Shown here piece after piece: positions 12,529 to 18,829 of a DNA stretch of 20,210 bases. A program made the position numbers and the translations under genes. Position 1 is the stretch's first letter, and each line of letters opens with the position of its first letter. Source of the stretch: Oscillospiraceae bacterium (GTDB taxonomy: Bacteria; Bacillota_A; Clostridia; Oscillospirales; Ruminococcaceae); the NCBI GenBank assembly GCA_017523995.1, contig JAFWUX010000047.1, positions 1-20,210 on the forward strand, read 5' to 3'. The notes under the pieces were generated by a model, which made no database searches, was not told the origin of the DNA, and worked only from the letters and a program-made list of their open reading frames with translations.

Positions 12529-13902
12529 ATGATTGAAGTAATCGGAGTGAAATTCAAAAGCGGCGGAAAAATGTATTATTTTGCGCCGGGCGACTTAAAT
12601 CCCGCAGAGGGCAGCTATGTGGTTGTGGAGACTGCAAGGGGTCCCGAATGCGGCGAGGTTGCGGCAAGACGCCATGCCGTGCCGGATGACAGCATCACGG
12701 CACCGCTCAAGCCGATCCTGCGGCTTGCAACCGAGGATGATATGGCGATCCTTGAAAAGAACCGCGCCTACATGGCGGATGCGATGCGCATCTGTCAGGA
12801 GCGCATTGACGCCAGAGGGCTGCCGATGCGGCTCGTGGACGTTGAATGCGGCTTTGACAGCAACAAGCTGATCTTTTATTTCACGGCAGAATCGCGTGTT
12901 GATTTCCGCGAGCTGGTCAAGGATCTGGCGCTGGCATTCCATGTCCGCATTGAGCTGCGGCAGATCGGTGACAGAGACGAGGCAAAGCTGCTCGGCGGTC
13001 TCGGCATCTGCGGCAGAGAGTTCTGCTGCAAGGGCTATCTCAACAACTTCCAGCCCATCTCAATCAAGATGGCAAAGGAGCAGGGGCTTGCGCTCAATCC
13101 GACGAAGATTTCCGGCGCCTGCGGCAGACTGATGTGCTGCCTGCGCTACGAAAGCCCCGTCTATGAGGAGCTGATCAAGCTGACGCCGAAGGTCGGCTCA
13201 ACGGTGATTCTGCCGGGCGAGCCGCCGGTGCGCGCATATGTCATGGAGGCAAATCTTGTGACGGGCAATCTGCGCGTCAAGCCGGAGAATTCAGATATGC
13301 CGATCACGGTCAGCCGCGACAATGTCGAGCGCCTGCAGGATGCAAGCCGCCGCATGACCAAGGATGACCTGCGTGACAAGCGCAGTCAGCCGGAAAAGGC
13401 AGAGGCGCCGCAGAAGAAGGAAGGCGCACCGCAAAAGCAGGAGAAGCCGAAGCAGGAAAAGCCGCATCCGCAGAAGCCTGCAAGACCGCAGCAGCCCAGA
13501 GCAGCCGCAGAAAAGCCGCAGACGCAGGAGCGTCCGGCACCGGAAAAACAGCAGGAGAAGCCGCAGCAGGAGAAAGCCGCACCGCGCGCCGCAGCACCGG
13601 TTCTGCATCCGGAATTCGGCGAGAACCGGCAGCAGAAGGCGGCGCCCGTTCCGCAGAAGCCCGCACGCCGCAGTGCCGCACCGTTGGAGGATATGGACTT
13701 CACCGAGCACCGCGCCGTTGTGGAGCATCCCGAGCGTGCCGCGGAGCATCCGCAGCAGCAGCGTCAGAATCCGCAGAAGCAGGGCGAACGGAACAACCGC
13801 TTCCGCAGACCGAACAACAACAATAACCGCCGCAATCCGAACCACCGCGGACACAATCCGCACCGTCCGCAGGGCGGCGAGAAGCCGCAGAGCGAAAACT
13901 GA
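12529..13902 (+). CDS. ricT: RicT/YaaT (PSP1 family) with a long low-complexity tail
   Basis: A 457-residue protein whose first 280 residues are a full PSP1/YaaT protein. In Bacillus YaaT (RicT) joins YlbF and YmcA in a complex that carries Fe-S clusters and promotes RNase Y mRNA processing, sporulation and competence. Cysteine pairs occur at 161, 166, 167 and 198, 203, 204 (GICGREFCC and GACGRLMCC), the expected cluster ligands. Bacillus YaaT ends near residue 275; here about 180 extra residues rich in Pro, Gln, Lys, Glu and Ala follow, ending in an Arg/Asn-rich stretch (RNNRFRRPNNNN) that looks disordered and RNA-binding-like. AGGAA precedes the ATG. Follows holB as in Bacillus. Confidence 0.93.
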   Translation: MIEVIGVKFKSGGKMYYFAPGDLNPAEGSYVVVETARGPECGEVAARRHAVPDDSITAPLKPILRLATEDDMAILEKNRAYMADAMRICQERIDARGLPMRLVDVECGFDSNKLIFYFTAESRVDFRELVKDLALAFHVRIELRQIGDRDEAKLLGGLGICGREFCCKGYLNNFQPISIKMAKEQGLALNPTKISGACGRLMCCLRYESPVYEELIKLTPKVGSTVILPGEPPVRAYVMEANLVTGNLRVKPENSDMPITVSRDNVERLQDASRRMTKDDLRDKRSQPEKAEAPQKKEGAPQKQEKPKQEKPHPQKPARPQQPRAAAEKPQTQERPAPEKQQEKPQQEKAAPRAAAPVLHPEFGENRQQKAAPVPQKPARRSAAPLEDMDFTEHRAVVEHPERAAEHPQQQRQNPQKQGERNNRFRRPNNNNNRRNPNHRGHNPHRPQGGEKPQSEN

Positions 13903-13913
13903 TTATGCATCAG

Positions 13914-13947
13914 GCAGCCGCATTCCTTCGGGAGTGCGGCTGCTTTT
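13914..13947 (+). terminator. Terminator after ricT, UUCG tetraloop
   Basis: A 13-bp stem (13914-13926 with 13931-13943, one G-T pair) closes the very stable C-UUCG-G tetraloop and is followed by TTTT. Confidence 0.92.
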
Positions 13948-13962
13948 GTCGGCAGTGCCGAC
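13948..13962. repeat. Three-base-loop hairpin of the mosaic repeat family
   Basis: GTCGGC (13948-13953), loop AGT, GCCGAC (13957-13962), directly after the ricT terminator. It opens the 340-base gene-free gap 13903-14242, which otherwise holds the MITE-like element, a second hairpin with heptads, and the trmB promoter. Confidence 0.5.
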
Positions 13963-13972
13963 AGCCGTTATT

Positions 13973-14101
13973 CTATAGCTGCCGGAGAACCATTCTGCAT
14001 TTGGGCGCGATGGGCTGAACAGATTTCATACTCGGTAAAATGAGAACTGAAACATAAAAGAGTCTTTGCCGGATACGGGAATGGTTTTTGGACAGCTATA
14101 G
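13973..14101. mobile_element. MITE-like element, 129 bp, imperfect terminal inverted repeats
   Basis: The ends are inverted copies of each other: CTATAGCTGcC....AACCATTC on the left (from 13973) and the complement of GAATGGTT.....GGaCAGCTATAG on the right (to 14101), about 25 bases with several mismatches. Both ends contain TA next to TAGCTG/CAGCTA, compatible with a TA target duplication as in IS630/Tc1-mariner elements. No intact transposase is inside, so it would be a non-autonomous or decayed copy. Confidence 0.6.
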
Positions 14102-14111
14102 ATAAATGGAT

Positions 14112-14165
14112 GCAGGCACTGCCTGCCGCAATTTCTAATTTCTCATTTCTCATTTCTAATTTTAC
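14112..14165. repeat. Mosaic repeat module D: hairpin plus five heptads
   Basis: GCAGGC (14112-14117), loop ACT, GCCTGC (14121-14126), then CGCA and five 7-base units: ATTTCTA, ATTTCTC, ATTTCTC, ATTTCTA, ATTTTAC (14131-14165). It ends just before the trmB promoter. Confidence 0.65.
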
Positions 14166-14173
14166 TTGCGCTC

Positions 14174-14202
14174 TTGTGTTTTGCGGGAGAATATGCTATA
14201 AT
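14174..14202 (+). promoter_or_regulatory. SigA promoter of trmB
   Basis: TTGTGT (14174-14179), 17 bases, TATAAT (14197-14202) with extended -10 TGCTATAAT. About 35 bases of leader to the ATG at 14243. Confidence 0.82.
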
Positions 14203-14242
14203 AAAAGGTACTATAGATTTACGGATAAGGAAACGAACAGCT

Positions 14243-15079
14243 ATGAGAATCCGATTCAAAAAATGGGCAAGACCGGAGCTTGCCGCATCACCGTTCTGCA
14301 TGGACAATGCATTTGCACTCGCGGGGAAGTGGCGGAGTCAGTTTGCAAAGCCGGAGCAGCCGTTTTATATCGAGCTGGGCTGCGGCAAAGGCGGCTGGGT
14401 CTCGCAGGCAGCGCTGCTGCACCCTGAGAATAACTATCTTGCGCTGGATATCAAATCCGAGATGCTCGGCGTCGCAAAGCGCAAGACCGAGCAGGCATTT
14501 GCGGAGGCAGGCAGAAAGCCGGAGAATATCCTGCTTTCGATTCTGAATATCGAGCGCATCTCCGAGGTGGTCACGCCAGAGGACGGCGTGGATCGCATCT
14601 ATATCAACTTCTGCAATCCGTGGCCAAAAGAAGGGCACAAAAAGCGCCGCCTGACGCATCCGCGGCAGCTTCGACAGTATGCGGCAATCCTGCGCGGAGA
14701 GCTGCACTTCAAAACCGATGACTATGATCTCTTTACCGAGTCGATCGAATATTTCGAGGAATCCGGCTGGGAGATTCTGACAAAGAGCTTTGATCTGCAC
14801 GCGGATGAACCCGCTGACAACATCCGCACGGAGCACGAAAATATGTTCACGGAAATGGGCAAGAAAATCCATTTCCTGATCGCTAAGCCGCCGGCGGATG
14901 CCTTCGGAAAGCCTGTTCCGAATCTGCATGCACCGGATACAGTCAAGCTGTTTCACGCACTGGAAAAGCAGCGCATGCTCGGCATCCTGACAGAGGAGGA
15001 ATTCGAGCAGCGCAAACGAATCATCCTCGGAGAAACGGAGGAATTGCCGCATGACGAGGGAATGGAAGTGGAAAAGTAA
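14243..15079 (+). CDS. trmB: tRNA (guanine-N7)-methyltransferase with SHOCT-like C-terminal extension
   Basis: A 278-residue enzyme that methylates G46 of tRNAs using S-adenosylmethionine. Motifs: SAM loop YIELGCGKGG (42-51), acidic LALDIK (66-71), the catalytic/tRNA-binding INFCNPWPKEGHKKRRLTHP (121-140), and TEHENMFTEMGKKIHFL (196-212). The core ends near residue 216, the usual TrmB end. The further 60 residues contain VKLFHALEKQRMLGILTEEE and FEQRKRIIL (about 234-262), which match the short SHOCT domain normally found at protein C-termini. Start: ATG 14243 follows AAGGAAA and the promoter; an upstream in-frame ATG overlaps the promoter. The next gene starts inside its end. Confidence 0.93.
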   Translation: MRIRFKKWARPELAASPFCMDNAFALAGKWRSQFAKPEQPFYIELGCGKGGWVSQAALLHPENNYLALDIKSEMLGVAKRKTEQAFAEAGRKPENILLSILNIERISEVVTPEDGVDRIYINFCNPWPKEGHKKRRLTHPRQLRQYAAILRGELHFKTDDYDLFTESIEYFEESGWEILTKSFDLHADEPADNIRTEHENMFTEMGKKIHFLIAKPPADAFGKPVPNLHAPDTVKLFHALEKQRMLGILTEEEFEQRKRIILGETEELPHDEGMEVEK

Positions 15080-15314
15080 ATCCGGCAAAGCGTATTTCCA
15101 TGCCGGATGCGGAACACAGGATGCAATCGGCGCAGAAAAGCCGAGCGATGCGATCCCGCTGCAGGAGGGCGCAAGACTGCTCTTTTCCAAAGGCGTAGAC
15201 CGCATCTGGATTTTTGCACTGACAGCCGGTGTGCTCCGTCTGCTGACGCACAGAAAGCGCAATAAGCGTAAAAAGATCGGGCGCAACATCGCCGGAATCC
15301 GCAGACTGTTCTGA
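15051..15314 (+). CDS. Small basic protein of unknown function
   Basis: An 87-residue protein that I do not recognise. It starts with MTREWKWKSKSGKAYFHAGC, has one moderately hydrophobic stretch (RIWIFALTAGVLRLL, about 51-65) and ends in a very basic tail (THRKRNKRKKIGRNIAG). It could be a small membrane-associated or nucleic-acid-binding protein. GGAGG lies about 9 bases before the ATG. Its first 29 bases overlap the end of trmB in another frame, so it is probably co-transcribed and coupled. The overlap and good ribosome binding site favour a real gene; the lack of a known domain leaves some doubt. Confidence 0.6.
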   Translation: MTREWKWKSKSGKAYFHAGCGTQDAIGAEKPSDAIPLQEGARLLFSKGVDRIWIFALTAGVLRLLTHRKRNKRKKIGRNIAGIRRLF

Positions 15315-15367
15315 GCTGCCGTGTAAGCGGAACAGCAAACAACCGTATGAAGATCGGAGGAATCGCC

Positions 15368-15907
15368 GTGAACGCACTTGTGATCAATTGCAGCCCTGTA
15401 CGAAACGGCGCGACCGCGGAGATTGTTCGGATCGCGGCGGAACAGCTTTCCGTGCGGTATCAGACGAAAACGATCTGCATCGACGATTACCGGTTCGGCT
15501 TCTGCAAAGGCTGCCGCCGCTGTCATGAGACCGCGGAATGCGTGCAGCAGGATGATATCCCTGCAATTCTGCGCGAAATGGATGCAGCCGATGTGATCCT
15601 CTGCGCCGCGCCGTCCTACTGGGCGGATATTCCCGGACAGTTCAAGGCGTTCATTGACCGCTGCACGCCGTGGTGCAATACGCATACGCCGCATGCAAAA
15701 ATCAAAAGCGGCAAACGCGGCTATGTGATCGCACTGCGCACAGGTCCCGGCATGCACGAATGCGAGCAGATCATCCGGACAATCGAGCATTTTTACGGAC
15801 ATCTCGAAATCGCATGCTGCGGCGGACTGGGACTCACCGGCATCGAATATAAGCCGCAGGTCACACCGCGAAAAGATGATATTATCGCATTTTGCGAGAA
15901 AATTTGA
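15368..15907 (+). CDS. NAD(P)H-dependent FMN reductase / flavodoxin-fold oxidoreductase
   Basis: A 179-residue flavoprotein of the NADPH-dependent FMN reductase type, expected to bind FMN and pass electrons from NAD(P)H to quinones, metals or other acceptors. The FMN phosphate loop is at the N-terminus (NALVINCSPVRNGATAEI), followed by the cysteine-bearing FGFCKGCRRCHETAECVQQDD and APSYWADIPGQFKAFIDR, the usual substrate-side loop. The Cys pattern resembles iron-sulfur flavoprotein relatives, though a full cluster motif is not clear. Start is GTG 15368, seven bases after GGAGG, and matches family starts; an ATG seven codons upstream lies on the far side of that ribosome binding site. Physiological electron acceptor unknown. 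Confidence 0.88.
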   Translation: MNALVINCSPVRNGATAEIVRIAAEQLSVRYQTKTICIDDYRFGFCKGCRRCHETAECVQQDDIPAILREMDAADVILCAAPSYWADIPGQFKAFIDRCTPWCNTHTPHAKIKSGKRGYVIALRTGPGMHECEQIIRTIEHFYGHLEIACCGGLGLTGIEYKPQVTPRKDDIIAFCEKI

Positions 15908-15941
15908 AACGATACCGAAAGAATGGACGAAGGAGAAAAAT

Positions 15942-16439
15942 ATGCTGACAATCACAGATTTCCGGCGCGGCGGCAACCCCTATGAAGATTTTGTTACCGA
16001 GCGCACACTCTGGGGAGAGCGGCTTGCACATAAAATCTCTGTTCGCTTTGCGGAAAAGCTCGGCAAAACCGAAGAAACGCTTGCCGCGGCACTGCCTGCG
16101 CTGAACGCGAAGCTCGCTTTCATCGAGGAGAACGAAGCAGCAGTGAAGCAATCTGCCGCATATCTCCATGAGCTTGCAGAGGACTGGCTCTACGAGCTGG
16201 TTGAAAACGAGGATGATACCGAGGTCGAGCTTGAGGACGGCAAAATGGTTTCGGTCGATGTGTCGCCTGAATGCTTCATGGCGAGCCTTTATCCGATGGC
16301 GCTGGACTTTGAGTTCAAAGAGAGCACAGAAATCTGCGGTGCATCTGTCGAGCTTTGCTGCGATCCGGATTACTTCGCCGGACACCGCATCCATATTGAA
16401 ATCAACGGCGCAAACGAGATCGAATGCAGCGGCATCTGA
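15942..16439 (+). CDS. DUF2262-like protein of unknown function
   Basis: A 165-residue soluble, acidic protein. The segment order resembles DUF2262 proteins: a beta start with a WG motif (ERTLWGERLAHKISVRF), a helical middle (AAVKQSAAYLHELAEDWLYELVENED), and a C-terminal DPDYFAGHRIHIEINGANEI that fits the family's FxGHxI box. No catalytic motif is evident. AAGGAG precedes the ATG at 15942. It lies 34 bases after the flavoprotein gene and 39 bases before pyrC, so it may be part of a run of co-transcribed genes from trmB onward. Function not known. Confidence 0.65.
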   Translation: MLTITDFRRGGNPYEDFVTERTLWGERLAHKISVRFAEKLGKTEETLAAALPALNAKLAFIEENEAAVKQSAAYLHELAEDWLYELVENEDDTEVELEDGKMVSVDVSPECFMASLYPMALDFEFKESTEICGASVELCCDPDYFAGHRIHIEINGANEIECSGI

Positions 16440-16478
16440 TCGTATCATATATATCTTCAAAGAAGGAGGCTGGATCCT

Positions 16479-17747
16479 TTGGAAACCATACTCATCCGCA
16501 ATGTCCGCGCGGCTGACAGCCTGCGGGACGCAGTTTGCGATATGCTCCTGAAAGACGGCAGAATCGCCGAAATCGGGACGCATATCGAAGCAGAGACGGA
16601 CCGCGTGATTGACGGCACAGGGCTTGCTGCACTGCCGGGACTGTTTGATATGCATGTCCACTTCCGCGATCCCGGTCAGACGCACAAAGAGGACGTCTAT
16701 ACCGGAACGGCGGCAGCGCTTGCAGGCGGTGTCACGGGTGTACTCTGTATGCCGAACACCACGCCGCCGATGGACAATCCGGAGCAGGTGCGCGAATTTC
16801 TCGCGCGTGCAAAGACAACCGGTGTTGATGTTCACCAGACCGGCACACTGACCGTCGGGCTTAAGGGGGAGCAGCTCGCCGATTACGAAGCACTCAAAGC
16901 GGCGGGCGTCACGGCGCTCTCCGATGACGGCAGACCTGTCCCGACTGCAGAGATGATGAAAGCGGCGCTCGCAAAGGCGAAGGCGGCGGGTCTCCCTGTT
17001 GTGTCGCACTGCGAGGACCTGGCGATCATCAACGGCGGCATTATCAACAAGGGCGCAGTCTCCGAGGCGCTGGGCGTCAAGGGCATGGACCGTCTTTCCG
17101 AGGATTCGATCACGGAGCGCGACCTGCAGATGGCACTCGAGACCGGCGCACAGCTCCATATCTGCCATGTCTCGACGCGCGGCAGCACGGATGCCGTCCG
17201 GAAGGCGAAGGCAGCAGGCGGAAACGTCTCCTGCGAGACCGCCCCGCATTACTTCCTGCTGACCGATGAGCTGCTGCTGAAGCGCGACGCCGACTACCGG
17301 ATGAACCCGCCGCTGCGCACTCCCGATGATGTCGCGGCGATCAAAGAGGGCATCCTTGACGGCACAATCGACTGCATCATCACCGACCACGCCCCGCACA
17401 CCGCAGCGGAAAAGGCGGACTTTGAAAAAGCCCCGAACGGCGTTGTCGGATTGGAAACCTCACTCGCCGCCACGCTGACGGCGTTCTATCACACCGGTCT
17501 GCTCAGCCTGCAGGATATCGTCCGGCTGATGAGCGACAACCCGCGGCGCCTGCTGCATCTTCCGGCGCGCACGCTCTCCGAGGGGCAGCCCGCGGATGTG
17601 ATTCTTGTCGATCTGAACCGCAAGTGGACGGTCGATCCGGAGAAGCTGCATTCCAGATCGCACAACACCGTGTTCAAGGGCATGACGTTCACCGGCAAAG
17701 TGCTGACGACCATTATCGGCGGCGTTGTGCGGTATGAAGCGGAGTGA
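16479..17747 (+). CDS. pyrC: Dihydroorotase (class I)
   Basis: A 422-residue zinc amidohydrolase that closes carbamoyl aspartate to dihydroorotate, the third step of de novo pyrimidine synthesis. Metal ligands can be placed: His59 and His61 in FDMHVHFRDPG, Asp150 in LSDDGRP, His177 in VVSHCED, His230 in HICHVSTRG and Asp303 in ITDHAPH. The spacing is that of the Bacillus class I enzymes. The start is TTG at 16479, nine bases after a strong AGGAGG; no ATG occurs nearby in frame. No other pyr genes are in the window, and no PyrR-type attenuator was recognised upstream. Confidence 0.96.
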   Translation: METILIRNVRAADSLRDAVCDMLLKDGRIAEIGTHIEAETDRVIDGTGLAALPGLFDMHVHFRDPGQTHKEDVYTGTAAALAGGVTGVLCMPNTTPPMDNPEQVREFLARAKTTGVDVHQTGTLTVGLKGEQLADYEALKAAGVTALSDDGRPVPTAEMMKAALAKAKAAGLPVVSHCEDLAIINGGIINKGAVSEALGVKGMDRLSEDSITERDLQMALETGAQLHICHVSTRGSTDAVRKAKAAGGNVSCETAPHYFLLTDELLLKRDADYRMNPPLRTPDDVAAIKEGILDGTIDCIITDHAPHTAAEKADFEKAPNGVVGLETSLAATLTAFYHTGLLSLQDIVRLMSDNPRRLLHLPARTLSEGQPADVILVDLNRKWTVDPEKLHSRSHNTVFKGMTFTGKVLTTIIGGVVRYEAE

Positions 17748-17762
17748 CCGCATCAAAACTCG

Positions 17763-17791
17763 CTGACGGAAAAGCATAGCAATCATATACA
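17763..17791 (+). promoter_or_regulatory. Possible promoter before the small membrane gene
   Basis: CTGACG (17763-17768), 17 bases, TATACA (17786-17791). A moderate match, placed about 30 bases before the ATG at 17823. No terminator was seen between pyrC and this point. Confidence 0.45.
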
Positions 17792-17822
17792 CTTTAATGC
17801 AGACATGTGAAAGGAATACACT

Positions 17823-18041
17823 ATGGATACAGTATTTATCGTGATAATTGTTCTGGTTCTGATCGTCACCGTGATCATGAGCATTGCGTATTATTCCAAG
17901 CGCCTTGAACACTACGATGCAATGAACCGGATTGCAGATTCGCTGGAGTCTATTAACCTTCATCTCAAGTCAATTGATGTGCAGATGAAATCCGCTGCAC
18001 AGCCCTATGATGACTATGATTACGATGATCGCGAAGCATAA
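17823..18041 (+). CDS. Small single-pass membrane protein
   Basis: A 72-residue protein that I cannot assign to a family. Residues 4-24 are a strong membrane helix (VFIVIIVLVLIVTVIMSIAYY). The next 35 residues form a probable amphipathic or coiled-coil helix (RIADSLESINLHLKSIDVQM), and the end is acidic and Tyr/Asp-rich (YDDYDYDDREA). This looks like a small membrane anchor or scaffold with a cytoplasmic tail. AAGGA sits 7 bases before the ATG. The next small gene follows after 65 bases. Confidence 0.7.
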   Translation: MDTVFIVIIVLVLIVTVIMSIAYYSKRLEHYDAMNRIADSLESINLHLKSIDVQMKSAAQPYDDYDYDDREA

Positions 18042-18106
18042 ACCGGAGCTTCACGCACGCATGCAAGCAGACTGAAACCTGATTTCAAACAGAAAGGATG
18101 ATTTTT

Positions 18107-18325
18107 ATGCCGGCAAGAAAACTGCCGCCACCGCCGCCCGGATTGTTTCCGCCGCCCTTTGAGCCGCGCCGCAGACGCAAGCGCCGCCAGAGCCCGACGG
18201 AAAAGCTCAAGCGCAAGATTGCAAAGGTCACAGGCATCCCGACCACCTCTGCCGGACGCAAAAAGAAAGCAGAGCGCATGGTCTGCGATTTCCTGATTGA
18301 TAAGCTTGATAAACTGGATAAATAA
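18107..18325 (+). CDS. Small proline-rich, highly basic protein of unknown function
   Basis: A 72-residue protein with a run of prolines near the start (ARKLPPPPPGLFPPPFEP), then a dense Arg/Lys patch (RRRRKRRQSPTEKLKRKIAK), and a helical end (AERMVCDFLIDKLDKLDK). No known domain recognised. It might bind nucleic acid or a partner with a proline-binding domain. ATG 18107 is ten bases after AAAGG (18093-18097); an in-frame ATG at 18098 directly abuts the same ribosome binding site and is unlikely. It sits 27 bases before the Lrp-type regulator. Confidence 0.6.
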   Translation: MPARKLPPPPPGLFPPPFEPRRRRKRRQSPTEKLKRKIAKVTGIPTTSAGRKKKAERMVCDFLIDKLDKLDK

Positions 18326-18352
18326 TTTTCAACCGTAAAGGAGCGATTACAC

Positions 18353-18829
18353 ATGAAAGAGCTGTTGCAGCTTTTGAAACAGAACGCAAGACTCTCGAAC
18401 GCAGAGCTTGCAGCCATGCTCGGCAGAGACGAGGCAACCGTCACCAAGCAGATTGCAGAGCTGGAGGAATCCGGCGTGATCCGCGGCTATAGCGTCATCG
18501 TCGATGAGGAGCTTGCCGACCGCGACGAGGTCTCGGCATATATCGAACTGAAAATCACCCCGCAGCCCGATTGCGGCTTTGATGAGATTGCGCGCATCAT
18601 CTCGGGCTTTGAGGAGGTCGAATCCGTCACGCTGATGTCCGGCGGCTATGATCTCGGCATCACGCTGACAGGCACCGGTCTGCGCGATATCGCAGGATTT
18701 GTCTCGCAGCGTCTTGCAACGCTCAGCGGCGTGCTTTCCACCCGGACGCATTTTGTCCTCAAGCGCTATAAGGAAAAGGGCATCCTGATTCAGGATGAAC
18801 AGGGCGATGAAAGAGGTGTTTACCTGTGA
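18353..18829 (+). CDS. Lrp/AsnC-family transcriptional regulator
   Basis: A 158-residue regulator. Residues 1-50 form a winged helix-turn-helix (LLKQNARLSNAELAAMLGRD, EATVTKQIAELEESGVIRGY) and residues about 60-140 the RAM/AsnC ligand-binding domain (VSAYIELKITPQ, VESVTLMSGGYDLGITLTG). Such proteins respond to amino acids and often control the gene beside them. The stop overlaps the start of the aminotransferase (GTGA), so the two are made together, as in the Bacillus alaR-alaT pair; that parallel suggests amino acid (possibly alanine) control but does not prove it. AAGGAG precedes the ATG. Confidence 0.92.
   Translation: MKELLQLLKQNARLSNAELAAMLGRDEATVTKQIAELEESGVIRGYSVIVDEELADRDEVSAYIELKITPQPDCGFDEIARIISGFEEVESVTLMSGGYDLGITLTGTGLRDIAGFVSQRLATLSGVLSTRTHFVLKRYKEKGILIQDEQGDERGVYL

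Noticed and set aside
14288..15976. Very long open frame on the minus strand (562 codons) opposite trmB and the flavoprotein gene
   Set aside because: It is antisense to clear genes with known motifs; its translation is rich in Arg, Cys and His with no domain, as expected from a shadow frame in GC-rich coding DNA.
16440..16478. PyrR attenuator or riboswitch before pyrC
   Set aside because: Only 39 bases separate the genes, holding little more than the ribosome binding site; there is no room for an attenuator.
15882..17399. 505-codon minus-strand frame opposite pyrC
   Set aside because: The plus strand carries a complete dihydroorotase with all metal ligands; the antisense frame has no ribosome binding site or recognisable domain.
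17823..18325. Prophage remnant suggested by two small unknown genes
   Set aside because: No integrase, structural, lysis or attachment-site features nearby; flanking genes are housekeeping.
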